A DNA stretch of 64,000 bases, taken from positions 4,154,001-4,218,000 of the forward strand of contig JAHREC010000018.1 of the NCBI GenBank assembly GCA_020081605.1, read 5' to 3'. This DNA comes from Albifimbria verrucaria (taxonomy: Eukaryota; Ascomycota; Sordariomycetes; Hypocreales; Stachybotryaceae). The position numbers were made by a program, and so were the translations under genes. The notes under the pieces are model-generated. The model was not told the origin of the DNA. It saw nothing but the letters and a program-made list of their open reading frames with translations, and searched no databases. Positions 37,387-49,309 of the stretch are shown piece after piece (position 1 is the first letter of the stretch; each line of letters opens with the position of its first letter).

Positions 37387-40174
37387 AGTCCATTCCATTC
37401 TACCAGAAGCTTTTAAATAAGAGCAAGAGATATATGGAAGCAAAAAATAGTCAGTCGTAATTGGGTCGGGCGCTGCATCTGAATAAAAACTTTGATATAT
37501 CATGTGCGGTACTAAAATGGAGGTAGGCCACCACCACTTACAGTAAATCATTTCGTCGACAAGGTAATCTTCGGAGGTTTAAATGCATGTTCCGGTACTT
37601 CGGTAATTACTTTTAACAGCACCCTAAAGTGATAGCTGCCTAAGTTACCTTACCTGAAGGTATTTCTGCACAGCTGTGTGACACAGGGGATGGGTAGGTC
37701 GAGCTCTCGAGCAGCGTGAGACAGCATGCTACAACACCAAACTCAAACGTAATGGCCATGGGTCAGCCGGAAGCATTGTTCATCACTGTCACCGCCTTCT
37801 TCAACGTGAGGGCTCGCAGCAGCAGCAGAGGCTCCGTGAGTCGGTATTACGTAAAATCACACTCTTAAGCTCCGTGCAGGCATCGCCAAAAGTTGGCTAT
37901 GCCTTGCAAAAGCATATCCTGCACCACAGAATCGATAAACCCAATCAATCAACTTTGCATTGCCCACGCCGTCCTAAATGGAAAATTCTTCATACAGATA
38001 AATACCTGCACATTATACCCTTCATTTCCATTCTACCCACCACACCAGGCTCAAGTTACCTTCGGCGCAGGGTTGGGGTTCCATATCATCATGGCCGTGG
38101 GGTCGAGGGTCAGGGGAAGGTCTTATACAAGACATTAAATCGTCGAGGCAGACCTAAAAGAGTTCCAAAAAGTGTACGTCAGCAAAATGCTGACGGTTTG
38201 TGGGCTAATGGCAACGCCAACTCCCCTCAGAAGTTTGGCTGTCCTTCACTGCTCCTTACGGAGCTCAGAGCTACCACTGTGATCATCATTGGGGGTCCTC
38301 ACCTTTCAGAGTTATCGGCATGGAGTTGCAAAAGCAACACTCGGCAGCTCTGATCGAAGCCTTGTGCATGCTCAATGATGAGACTCGTGTCCACACGCGG
38401 CGAGCTGTTGGCACAAATATTCTGAGGGCGTCGGTGGCACCACCGCTGTTATCGATGGAGGACGAGGTTGGGAGTATGCGGGCACGCCATCAACGAGCAA
38501 GTGCTTGGTGATTGTATCTGACCAAGGTTAGTCAGTAACTTCTCGAGCGAGGGCAGACGGGCATTCTTGTAAGTCTGGCAGCAGTCTCTGATGTCTTGAC
38601 GGTCGATGGACAGCGTTGGCATGGCTGAGCCACGTCTCTGGGTGAAGATGCTACTGTCCCCGGGTCAGTACAAGGTTAAACAAGCCAAAGTGCTGTGGCC
38701 AAGAGAGGAGTGTCCATAAACCCATCTCAATAGGCTGCTTGGGCCCAAGTCTGCTTGGCGGCGTAGAGCAGCAGAACGGCGTCTCTGAATAGACGATGGC
38801 GAAAGACAGGAGCAAGATCAACAAGTGTTGAGATGAAGAAGCTGAAGTTGAGGATGGTAGACAAGAGGAGAAGAAGAAGAAGACAAGGACGAAGTCCGCC
38901 AAGTCAGCTTGTATATAGGCAACGAGCCCGTCCAACTCTGCCTGCCCTTACTGCGTCCTCGGTTTCTACAATTATTAACGAGTCGAGTGACTTGAAAGAG
39001 CAAGAGGCGGACGAGAGGCGGATAAAAGCTGGTAAAGACCCTTTGGATGGCAAGAGTCTATAGCAATGACCGCAGACGAGACTTCCCAATGGACACGCCC
39101 TTATATTCATATGGATAGGTACTACTTATTCCGAATGGCAACTGTAAGAAAATATGAGACTTTCTACCCAATGCTTCGGCTTGTTGCGCTTGCCTGGCAG
39201 CGATGGAGTAAGTGCTTTCTAGGAGACATGATCTTCTCAAAAGTCACGAGGCACGTCGTGATGGCAGCCTTCAAGTACGCTTGCCTGGCCTTGCCTCCAA
39301 TATCCTCCTCGCCACTTAATCACAATGCGCGCCTGCCTCTCCTACGAGGCCTGCAAGGAATCTACTTAGACACAAAGCACTTGGGGAGTATGAAAATAGC
39401 CAACACGGGCGCAAAGGGCATTCCTACGGCTGCTACGCAAAGCGTCAGTCAATTAAGCTAGTATTGTCAGTCAGTATCTGCACGGGCTGGCTACCCGCTG
39501 CATTATCCAGCTCCCATATCCTGCTTTTCGCTTGGGATGCTTGAGAAATCTCGCTCTTTACTTGATTCATCTCTATTCTACTCCACAACGTTGCCATTGA
39601 CCTAACCGCGATATCTTCCCTATCCAGATTTACAACGATGGCTTCATTTGTAATATCGACCAGATGAATGCCCCTACGCCAGGGATAAAACACATCAGTT
39701 TCGCCCATCTCGTTCCCCTTTCAGAGCACAGTGCAGCCTCCTTAACTGAGGAATGATAAGACCGAGCTAGAAAGGCTCAAGAGTGGGCATGCAGGATGGG
39801 CGGGCGCGTCTTTGGCATTCGATCAACTGAGCTGGCGACACCAGGCTTGCTGATGCTTTTGGGCCGAGGATCTGTAGGGACGGCTCGTATATGTCGATGG
39901 ACTACAACCCTCCAGCGCCACGATTACTGTCAAGCCATCAGTTGGTTGTGTATTGTTCTGGCTGCCCCGGACTTTTCGTGCCGGGGGTAATTTGCTTAAT
40001 TATTACTCAGAATAGTACATGACAATGGATTGAATTGGCCTTTCGCAGGGCACATCCACCAATAACCCAGTTGATCGAGGATGAAAACTACTGCTACATG
40101 CAAGATCAGACGTGCATTTAGCTATTCTTAAAGGTATAATGGTAAAAATAAGAACTGCTCCTACAACTAGGCAT

Positions 40175-40282
40175 GGGCGAATGGTTTAGTGGTATAATAC
40201 TCCCTTAGCATGAGCAGTTTGAGTCCGCTCGGTTCTAGCAATTCTCTGGGAGTGGTCCGGGGTTCGATTCCCCGTTTGTCCA
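40175..40282 (+). tRNA. tRNA-like gene with intron, anticodon AGC, proline-like body
   Basis: The acceptor stem GGGCGAA (40175-40181) pairs with TTTGTCC (40275-40281), followed by discriminator A. The D arm is at 40184-40199. The anticodon stem CTCCC (40200-40204) pairs with GGGAG (40248-40252). The T arm is CGGGG-TTCGATT-CCCCG, which also supplies the B box. Loop bases give anticodon AGC at 40207-40209, with a 36-nt intron (40211-40246) at the canonical 37/38 position. Six T residues at 40288-40293 form a Pol III terminator. By anticodon this would read as tRNA-Ala, but the body (GGGCGAA start, GGTTTAGTGGTATAAT) recalls fungal tRNA-Pro, where AGG would be expected. It may be a variant, a pseudogene or a base-call problem. 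Confidence 0.7.
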
Positions 40283-41375
40283 GTTTCTTTTTTGCACTTT
40301 ATCCTGTCGCTAACGGAAACTACTTGGGTGTAAGTGGTGACTTTTTCTCTTTTTATTTTACTACGTGGGTGGTTGACGTTCTTGTGAAAGGAACTACTTG
40401 GGAATATTGCGTATATTCCTGGCTGCAGCAATGTCACTGGCTGCCTATGAGACGGAACCTTGACCCTTGCCATTTTGCTTTGCTCGAACATGGTTTACCT
40501 AAGGTAGTTAGTATTATTCTGACTTTGATACCCGTGCTTTATTAGTAACTGCCATATCTACGTCTTAGGAGCCAGGCACATCAAGTTGACAACAACCATG
40601 ATCTGCTTTGGAAGGACGGTGCTTACAAGTTACCAAGGCCTTGGCTGTGTGGCCCCTCCGGTATACCTGCACAAGCCCATAGCCTATGAATTGCAACCAT
40701 CCTTTCTTACACCCCACCCCTAATCGAACACATAAGCCAGACGTTCAAAAAATTGGAAAATAGAATGATATATATATCTTCATGTTCAGGAATAGGCTTA
40801 TGTGATCACACAAAAAGCCGCCACGCTACCCCTGTCGCAAAGCAATGCATACCGTGAGTAAATGGCCGTACATCTCAGCAACATATTTGACTATGCTGAG
40901 ACCCAGCTTACAGACAACTCAGAGTGAACCGGGCACGTTTTATCACTTTTTCCAATATCACCAGTCAAGCAGCCATTGCGTATACAGTTTCATTCTTTCA
41001 TTTCACATCTGTTTCACCACAACGGCCACCCATTTGGCCGCCCCACTGGACATGCGATGCGTTGCACCCAGTCCAAAAACCATTCGCAGACCAAAAGCAA
41101 GATATATCCAGTATGTTTTGTCCAACACCATAAAAAACCTTTTGCGTCCCGCCTGATCACTCCCGTTCCGTTCCCCGAGTCCTTGCCTAATAAGGAGAAA
41201 AGTATAGCAAGGGATAAAGACATCAACTCGCCATAAACGACAACAATGCAGATACAACAAGCAATATACCCCACACTTCCAGCCATATGTGCAACCAGAG
41301 TTATAAGCTCAAATTCGCCCAGAAGATGCCTGTATCATGTTCTGAGCAGGCCAGAATAGGAGTCACGCCGCTTTA

Positions 41376-43320
41376 TCACCGCCAGGCGCCTTGGCTAAGC
41401 GATAACAATCCAGCTACGCAATCCATGTCGCCCCTCTTGCTCGGACTTACGTCTCCGCGCATGAACGTCTCAACCTCATCGGCTCGTTTGGGCGCACCTG
41501 CTCCAGGCTGCCGCTCGCCATCCTCGAATATTTCCAAGGAGGGCTTAACTGACCCATCATGGCGACCCGGCGCAGTGTTGGCACGATTACCAAGAAGGGC
41601 AGGCCCGTCGCTGACTTGCAATACACGACCCAGGCGCCGGGGATTTTGTGACTTGAAGGATGCTTTCGAGGGACCAAGGCGCGGGCGCTGGGAAGCCTGA
41701 GGATTACCATCCTCGTCCGGGCTCCAGTTTTCCTTATCAGAGTCGGTAGGGAGAGGAGTCTCGGGAAGCCCTTTGACTTCTCGCCTTCTTGCACCTTCTG
41801 CACCTCCTTTGCAATAGTTTCCAGCCGGGCTACACTGGACTGGGTTCGACTGAACTTGGTCTTCTTCGCGTTATCTGGGCGTGGCTGTCTGCCAATGGAA
41901 GCATTGCGCTTCGAGCCGCTAGGCTGTAGCACGGTACTTGATGATCGCAGGAGGCTAATGGCAGCAACGGCAGAGCCACTAGATTCGCGCTCAGCCTGTG
42001 CAGTTAGTTCATCACGGGTGTCGGCATCGGCGCAGAGCTCCCAGGCATGCACATCCCGCGAACGGCCCCTGGTGAGTGAAGGCGGAGGAAGGGAGCTCGT
42101 CAGCGCCGAGATGGGAGGAAGGGTGATGCCTGGAAGAGCACTGTGGCTTCGCTGCAGGGTTCTCTGGCGGACTTGCGGCAGAGCAGGGAGTGTCGATGAT
42201 GGCTCGGGAGGTGACAAGCGTGTTGGGGACGGAGCGCTTGATACCAGCTCAGCCTTGCCTTCCAACGATAGTGATAACCGCATATGAGACTGAGATGCAG
42301 AATTAGAGGGATCTGAAGATGAGAATATTTCTGGCCTGGATGTGTCACGTCAGTATGAGACTAGTCCCTTCATATTGGTGAGTTATCGTACCTAAATGAC
42401 CCATCGTGGCCATTGTTGCTGGCAGCCGAGAAAGACCTCTCAAGATGCCATCGGTTTGCAAGATAGCCCACAGAGCTTGAGAATGAATGTGATAGTGCCT
42501 GAGAATCATCTCGGTACTCTTGTGAGGATTTGGAAGGGTCTGGGCGAGGCGTTGCCTCAGTTTGGCTGTCCACAATGGTTTCTTGACTCAGAGGCACAGA
42601 AGCTGCGTTGGCCTGGCTGACAGTTGGTTCAAGTTGAGGCGTAGGTGAAGTTGACGTAGGGATCGCGGTTTGCGGGAGGGCTGGATCGGAGGCGGGCGCT
42701 GAAGGATCGGAGGCATCAAGAACGTTGTACGCGGAGGCGGGATCGGAAGAGACGGTGTGCATGTGGCCGTAACGCAAAGCGGCAATCTCTTGGGGGATAA
42801 GGGCCGCGATTTACGGCGGTCGTTTTGTCGTCGATTTTGGAACCAGATCTAGAAAGTGGAAAGTTAGTGTAAGTACGGCTTCGCGTCGAACGCGGATGTG
42901 GAACACGCGTGGGCATGGTGGATTGCCAATTGACGTACCTGAACTTCCTTTTCGTTCAACGAGACGCGCTGGACGACATCGAGACGCGCCTGCTTGTCAG
43001 GCTTGGGGTTCCTCATGTAGGCCTCTTCGAGGATCATTTTGTCCTTGGCACTGTAGGGCAAGCCAAAAGCTTGGTGTTAGCTACGACGCGACCAATGCCA
43101 ATTGCACGGTTCTCGGAAAAATTCGACGTACGCGGTCCTCTTCCTCTTGCCCTTGGGATGTTTCTCAGCGGACTGTGCCGAGCCAGGCGCGGAGATAGTG
43201 TCATCGTGGGAATCCAGGAAGGATTGGGACAGCATGGACGAGTCGTTGTGGCTGCTGGGGAACTGTTCTGCTGGGTGGGCGACCCCCAGAGAAGGAGGTG
43301 TCCGGCGAGGTGTTGGACAT
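41376..43320 (-). CDS. Homeodomain transcription factor
   Basis: Sequence-specific nuclear DNA-binding protein. Start ATG 43320 (MSNTSPDT) is in CCGCC context. After 'FPSSHNDSSMLSQSFLDSHD' and 'GKRKRT', an intron of about 80 nt leads into the homeodomain: 'AAKDKMILEEAYMRNPKPDK', 'RLDVVQRVSLNEKEVQ', then the recognition helix 'IWFQNRRQNDRRKSR' in the next exon (about 42840). Downstream are a Ser/Pro/Gln-rich region, 'GRSRDVHAWELCADADTRDE', 'SGSAVAAISLLRS', 'DKENWSPDEDGNPQAS' and the C-terminal 'KRGDMDCVAGLLSLSQGAWR'. This architecture matches fungal YOX1-like cell-cycle homeodomain proteins, but that name is tentative. Frame breaks at G5 42792-42796 and GGG 41763-41765 are each mended by one base. 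The region near 43285-43305 is also out of frame. Confidence 0.88.
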
Positions 43321-45479
43321 GGCGGGAGCGTGCAGAGTCGAGGCGGGTTGAGTCGGAGGTAATTGACGTCGATCTACGGGCGGGCATACATCACTGCCCC
43401 GGTACGCGTCGAGGAAGGCGGCGGCAGAGGAGCGAGGCAATGAAGATGACGTGAGGTAAGGATGCTTTGCTGATGAAGCGTGAAGAAAAAGGAGGAATCT
43501 GAAGAGGAGAGAGGAGAAGACGAGAGAGAGGAAGAGAAGGAGGAGCGATGGGCGAAGGAAGAAGAGGAAGCGAAGCACAATGTGCAACGAGGTTGGTGGA
43601 TGGGATGGGCGTGCGTAGGTAGGTAGGTAGCAGAAGCAGGCATGTAATTAATCAAGAGCAGAAGTAGAGAAGAAGTGGTTCGTGGTCGTGCTTTGCTCCA
43701 TGGGCCCCTCCGCACACCCATGGCGTATGCGCTGCTCCGCGTTGGCCCAGCCCTCGACAAATCACATCACGCGCCGGAGCGTTGCCATGTCCCGATTAGG
43801 AAACTTGTCAACACGCGTTTGTGTCTCTCGAGGTACGTGGTTTGATTTTAAGAGGTACCTGCGATACTTTGCCAGGTACATGACCAACTCAGCCCGTACA
43901 GCCCGCCCAGGAGACCGTGTACATGCTCTGGCAGCGCCCGAGGTAGCGGCTGCACCAGCACCATCAGCACCAGCACCAGCACCATAGCTTGAGCAGCAGC
44001 CCATGGACAAAACCGCAGGGCCCTGCCTGCTGTGCCAGCTGCCTGCCTCCAGCGTGTCATTCTGTTTCTTTTGTCAACCATCCCTTCATCAACGTGGTAG
44101 CCGTTCCAAACTTTCCGTTGTAGATTAGAAACAAATCATCATCATTATCATCATCATCATTGCTTGTATATTTTTTTATTTAATTTTTTCCAACCCAAGC
44201 TAGCCTGTGTTTTTCTTTTTTCTTTTTTCCTCTTCCCAATACTGCAAGACTCGCATTCCATTCCATGCGCCTCAGTCCTTTCCGTCAGCTCCCGTGTTGC
44301 AATGCCTCGTCTCCTCCGTCATGTCTCACGGAGATTTCTTCCCACCCATCTTCAGCAGATGCACCCATCACCGCCAATTTGCTCAAATACCTCGGCCCCG
44401 AACATCTCGGTTACGGCACACCTTCGTCTCCTCTTTATTACCTTAATTGATTAAGGTGTTTTCCACCTCGCTACCGCCCGACTTGTTATTTGCAGTCTCC
44501 ACACCCCAACCTCCAAAATCCACCGTGGACATGAGCAAAAACGCGACTAGTAGCCCAACTCTACGCAGCGCGTCTGCGCTTATGGGTCCCCAGACCGAGA
44601 AACCCTCAGTCTCACCTGGCGCTGCGGTTCCACTCGAAGCACCATATCCCCAGGTACATCGGGCCTGGATTGTGGTACTTTGCTCGAGAAGCACCTGGGT
44701 GGTGTAGGTCGCGTGCGCAGCCCGTGTATCCAGCCTTTCTTTCTTGACTGCCTTCCCACTATGGGACGTCTCATCATACTCCAAGTGCAATAGCTGACCG
44801 CCTGCTGTACCGTGTGCCTCGTTGTCTTACCCGACGCACGGGTTGGCTACGAGTCGAGGTTCAGAGAGCTCCCTAGGCCACTGCCCTGCCGGTCCTGATC
44901 TCACGTTGCATTCCAGTCTTTGTCTTCTTTGTCTCATTCCCACGTGCCAAGCTTTTATACATATGAGCGACCTTGCATATTAATCATTAGACGTGCATTG
45001 GCGAAGGAACATCAATAACGTGCTCCTTGATTCTTTCATCATTTCACCATACGAGGCACAGCTTTGTCCTCCCCATACACCTGCGACAAAGCAAAGCCCC
45101 TAGGGCCTTCATAATGTCAACAATCACCACGACAGAGACAGGATCATTTGTCAAGCATAGCGTGTTTATCTATGCCGAACGGCTAACTACTTCGGCGGAC
45201 GTCAAGAATTTTCATGGTGAGAAGTCTAGCTAGAAAAAATGCTGCTCTTTGCAGCGATGCTACTCTTGGCCCAACCTCTGCCCCGGAAAAGGCACAGAGG
45301 GCGTGATGGGCCTCCCATCCCCTCGTCACTGCTCCCGTGTAGTCTGAAATACCTCCGTCCTGTATCACCGGTGTCCATTCCCGCCGCTCAGAATGCCACC
45401 CGTTCCCTGATACTGAATGTGTATCCACTCAATAAGTCCATGTAGTTCCTGCTCGCCACGTCGTAATATCAAGAGTCAT
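43321..45479. other. Intergenic, promoter region of the homeodomain gene
   Basis: No supportable gene. It contains a GGTA tetramer run near 43614-43630, an ATC-rich run near 44135-44160, T-rich stretches at 44169-44230, and a CT-rich segment. A gene with many base losses cannot be excluded, but no conserved motif is visible. Confidence 0.4.
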
Positions 45480-46443
45480 TTACAGGTCCTCGTCGGACTG
45501 CTCGCCAGGCAGCTCAATGTTCTTGGCGGCGTCCATCTGGGCCTCGTACTCCTTCATGAGCTCGAGGTCAACGGTGGCGGTGGGGGAGCCAGGGCAGGGG
45601 CAGCAACGAATTCCTGTTATTAACTGTCAGCAAAGCTTGCGGCTGGCAAACTCTTGGGGCGGGGCACGAACGAGCTGGGGTTGCCAACGAGCTTGCGGGC
45701 GAGCCACAGGAAGGGCTTCTCGAAGTTGTAGTTGGACTTGGCGGAGATCTCGTAGTAGGCCAGGTTCTTCTTGCGGTGGAAGGTGATGGTCTTGGCCTTG
45801 ACCTTGCGCTCCTTAACATCGACCTTGTTACCGCAGAGGACGATGGGGATGTTCTCGCAGACACGGACGAGGTCACCTGGGACACTGTTAGGGTCGCTCT
45901 TTAGATATTGGGGCGTTGGATCAACGTACGGTGCCAGTTGGGAACGTTCTTGTAGGTGATACGGGAGGTAACATCGAACATGATGATACCGCACTGGCCG
46001 TTGATGTAGTAACCGTCACGGAGACCACCGAACTTCTCCTGACCGGCGGTATCCCAGACATCGAACTGAATCTGGCCGTAGTTCTGCAATGGGTCAGCAT
46101 TGAGCTGCGGATGAGTGGACACTGGGAACTTACTGTGGTGAAACCGAGAGGGTGGACCTCGACACCGAGGGTGGCCATGTACTTCTTCTCGAACTCACCA
46201 GTCAAGTGACGCTTGACGAAGGTGGTCTGTGGGATGGGAGGTCAGTAAGCGTTGGATGAGCAAATTTGTCGCGCCCGTGCCGGGACAGCTCCAAGGCGGG
46301 AGGCCAGGAAGCGGTAAAGGAAAACGGCCGTCTCTGTGGACGCGGGCAGCGACAATGTCGTCAGAATCACGCACCTTTCCGGTACCGCCATCACCGACAA
46401 GCACGAGCTTGAAGGTAGGGATCTGCTGCTTCTGCTCAGCCAT
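45480..46443 (-). CDS. GSP1: Ran-type nuclear transport GTPase
   Basis: Small GTPase that sets the direction of nucleocytoplasmic transport and acts in spindle assembly. Start is ATG 46443. Motifs in order: P-loop 'LVGDGGTGK' (residues 15-23), split from '[16 protein letters not shown]' by the first intron; switch I '[12 protein letters not shown]'; G3 '[20 protein letters not shown]'; '[20 protein letters not shown]'; G4 '[17 protein letters not shown]'; G5 '[20 protein letters not shown]'; and the acidic C-terminus 'GEQSDEDL'. No CAAX box is present, as expected for Ran. One frame break at G5 45582-45586 (one base short) precedes '[17 protein letters not shown]'. There are four or five short introns. 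Identity is essentially certain. Confidence 0.98.
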
Positions 46444-47842
46444 CTTTAAGGCGGGATCGTGAGCCGTAAACGATCGATAGGTCTGATGTAAACAAGCGGG
46501 GTGCTTCACGAGGGTTGTTAGCTTCGGGGTTCTCGACGAGGACATCGGGGCGAAGGCTTGGAGGGTAAAGGAATTTATAGCGCACGGTCGCCGGGGGTCG
46601 GGTATACCTTGAGGTGGTCAAACTGGCTTGGTTGCTGCGAAGGACAAAAGCTTCACAGACAAGAAGTCTTGGGTGATGTTTTGAAGGCGGCGGGGAACTT
46701 GGGCTACGCAGGGCGTTAAGCGAAAAATTCAGTTGGCCGGTGGGTGGGCTCCTGCACGTGATGCCACTGCACGGCAACACAGCCTGAGGGAGACCAGGGG
46801 GGCATTCACCTCATTACCGTACGGTACTAGGCACAGGCTCGTTATCCTAACGCACGCCCAGGTACCTTGGCCAGTGTGGCACAAAACCTCTCTCATAACG
46901 TCACTGTTTTTTTTTTTCCTTGCGGAAAAAAATCGGTACACGCCACCTGGTTTTGGGCCCTGCTGATGGACTCAACGTCCAACCCCGTCGAGTGAATCAT
47001 AGCCTCAAGGCAGTCGTGCACCGCAGTTTCTGCCTCACTGACTTGCACCTAATTCCTACCTTACCCTAGCAAAATTGCACGTTAGCTTTGAATTGGTACC
47101 TGACGGGGTGCGGTCATTGACTCCTTTCGGTCCTAGCTGACATGACGCACAGGCTGCTGATGGCTTGTGTTCCAGCAGCAATGCTTTGTCATCAATCCTG
47201 CTTTGTCAAACCAAGATAAGCCGCCTTGGTAGCCAGCCTTGCCAGCCTCGGTACTCAGTACCTAACTCGTAAGGGTAGGGAAGTGGCCGCATATAGATCG
47301 TACTTCTAGTGTATTCTACATGTAGCCCACGATATGATTTCCCACTTGGGGAGTAAAAGAACGCGCACCCAGAGTGATTGGTTAAGCAGTTTATGTATAC
47401 AATATCCAGGCATCTTGGTCTTATTACAAATCGCTTACACTTTTAGTCGTTATCTTTAAATATTTTGTTGATTATCGGTTGAGATATCTGTGTTAGGTAT
47501 GCGGAATACCTGTTCTCTCACTATAGGCAGCGAGATCAGGAAATCCTTTGTGTTCCACCTTCTGCCTGAATGACTTGATCCTTCCTGCAGCCATCTTCGT
47601 TGCTCTCCTGGAGTCCTGCCCAAAAACCCGAGGCAGACATGCCAAGTCCGTGGCCCTGGTAATTAATTTAGGCCCGATCGTACTATGCAAGTGACTCAAA
47701 TGCTGGCTCAGTCCACGTCTCGCAACCATCGCCGCAGATTCGGCCCATTCACCCGAAATTGCATCCACGCACAGTTGCTGTAGGTCAGGTATCAAATTTA
47801 TCCTCCACTTTCTCTGCATAGGAATATTGGGCACCAGAGGCT
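46444..47842. other. Intergenic
   Basis: No supportable gene. It holds a run of 11 T at 46907-46917, a run of six G at 46797-46802, several GGTAC palindromes near 46820-46865, and AT-rich sequence around 47390-47480. Confidence 0.45.
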
Positions 47843-48707
47843 TTAAAGAGGAATGATATGACAGCCTAACAGACCCCTTCCACCCCAATCCCTCCTGGGT
47901 GTCAAGGTCAACCTCAGCTCCTCACGCCGGGTCACATTGAGTGGTCGGGAAACACGGATGAAAATGTTGTTCTGTCACCAAGTCAGCACTTATTGCAACC
48001 ATGATAGAGCGTCGGACATCAACGAACCCCTTCGTTGCCTTGAACACATTCCGCAACTTTCTTCAGATTATCATGGTTTGACCGGTTTACATAGCCAAAT
48101 GTGCGAATCTCGTCTCCAGCCTTCAGGCCTGCCTGGTCTGCTGGACTACCGGCAGCGACGGTGTTTACCTTCGCAAATGGTTCAGGAAGCACTTCAGGCT
48201 GGGAGTCTGGTAGTATGGAGGTTGAGCCATTGCTGATAGGAGCTGCATTTTCGCTTTCCTCGTCCAGGCTGGCGAAGTGATCGTGAAGATGCTTCTCAAT
48301 AACCTTCATCAGATCTTTGTAATCGTTCCGCAGCCTGATAATCCGGGCTCTTGTCGTGCGAACTGGGTGGCATTAGTCACCGCAAAGGACAAGATCGAGT
48401 TGAAGCTATACCTTGGGCAACATCGATATCTGATCTTGGAAACCCATCCCTTGTTACCAAAGGCGTATCCATATTCACGCCGTGCTGAGCCCATGTTAAT
48501 TGACACCATGTAGTTGGACGGACGAAGGGGACGCACTGAATCTAGGACGCTGCCCAGAGCCTTTAGCTCTTCCTCTAAATCATTTTTCTTCTGCTGAAGG
48601 TCCGTGAAGCTCAGCTGAGCCGTTGAACCGTTTGTAACAGGGGCAGTAGTTGGTCCCGAAGGAACAGTCGGTGCATGTATGTTGTCCATCCTTAAGGGAA
48701 GTCCCAT
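47843..48707 (-). CDS. NAS2: 26S proteasome assembly chaperone Nas2/PSMD9 (p27)
   Basis: Chaperone that binds the Rpt5 tail during assembly of the 19S base. The start is ATG 48707 or, more like relatives, the internal ATG 18 nt later (MDNIHAPTV). Exon 1 has the helical hairpin 'LSFTDLQQKKNDLEEELKAL' up to 'GSVLDS'. Exon 2 reads 'HGVNMDTPLVTRDGFPRSDI'. Exon 3 reads 'VRTTRARIIRLRNDYKDLMK' and 'IEKHLHDHF', then the PDZ domain 'FAKVNTVAAGSPADQAGLKA' and 'GDEIRTFGYVN'. The last exon ends 'ELRLTLTPRRDWGGRGLLGC', with TAA at 47843-47845. All junctions are GT...AG and in frame, and no base loss is needed. Length is about 230 residues, as in the family. Confidence 0.95.
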
Positions 48708-49309
48708 AACCGGGCGAGTTGGATGAACGGAGGAATTTTTAGGATATGGAGTCTATGTTTGACCAGCAATGGCTAACATGATCTGAAATGAGAGGTATGG
48801 GAGCTGACGATGAGTGTTTGCCTTGAGTGGAGTGCAAGGGTACCTATTTGCATGTATCCGGAGCTTTAACCTGCGGGGTCTGTCAAGGTGCTCGAGTCCC
48901 TCTTGGAGCTTTGGGGGCAGCTGCGCTTTACTTTGGCCTATCTGATGTACACGAGGTATCTGTACTATGGAACCTTGGGGCCGATGTTGGAGGCACCTGT
49001 CTACAGGGGTCGAGGCCTAGCAGTGCTCTTAAACCTCCGTACCTTAGGTACAGTAGGTAGCTTCGTCCCCCTGTTAATGGCTCCTGTTTACCGGCACTGA
49101 CACTGTGGCACTGTGACACCGACCCACCTTTTAGCCCCAGAGCACGCGAGTACGTACCTGGCTCGATCTTACCTCTGCATCTCTTTTCTGAATTGGTGCC
49201 GAGGAGCGATCGACGTCACTTCACCCTCACCTTCGCCTTCACCTTTTCCTGCCCATCTTTGGTGATCATCGCGCCTGTGCAGCACTCTTCGCTCTCGCTC
49301 CTGGTCACC
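48708..49309. promoter_or_regulatory. Divergent promoter between NAS2 and the PWI splicing factor
   Basis: About 600 bp between two start codons. It includes the palindromic TACCTTAGGTA near 49038 and a CT-rich leader (49190-49305). Confidence 0.5.

Larger units (their letters stand above)
36936..41375. other. Intergenic with two tRNA-related sequences
   Basis: Apart from the tRNA-like fragment at 37354 and the tRNA-like gene at 40175, I find only unconvincing open frames. A 111-codon minus-strand frame at 37061-37393 has protein-like composition but no family I know. AAGGTACCT-type palindromes occur near 37640 and 40497. Confidence 0.4.

Noticed and set aside
39066..39461. 131-codon plus-strand frame
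   Set aside because: No motif, no supporting exon and no promoter context beyond chance.
43201..43587. Leu/Phe-rich start upstream of the homeodomain ATG that could look like a signal peptide
   Set aside because: It comes from a CT-rich leader; the ATG at 43320 has better context and the protein is a nuclear factor.
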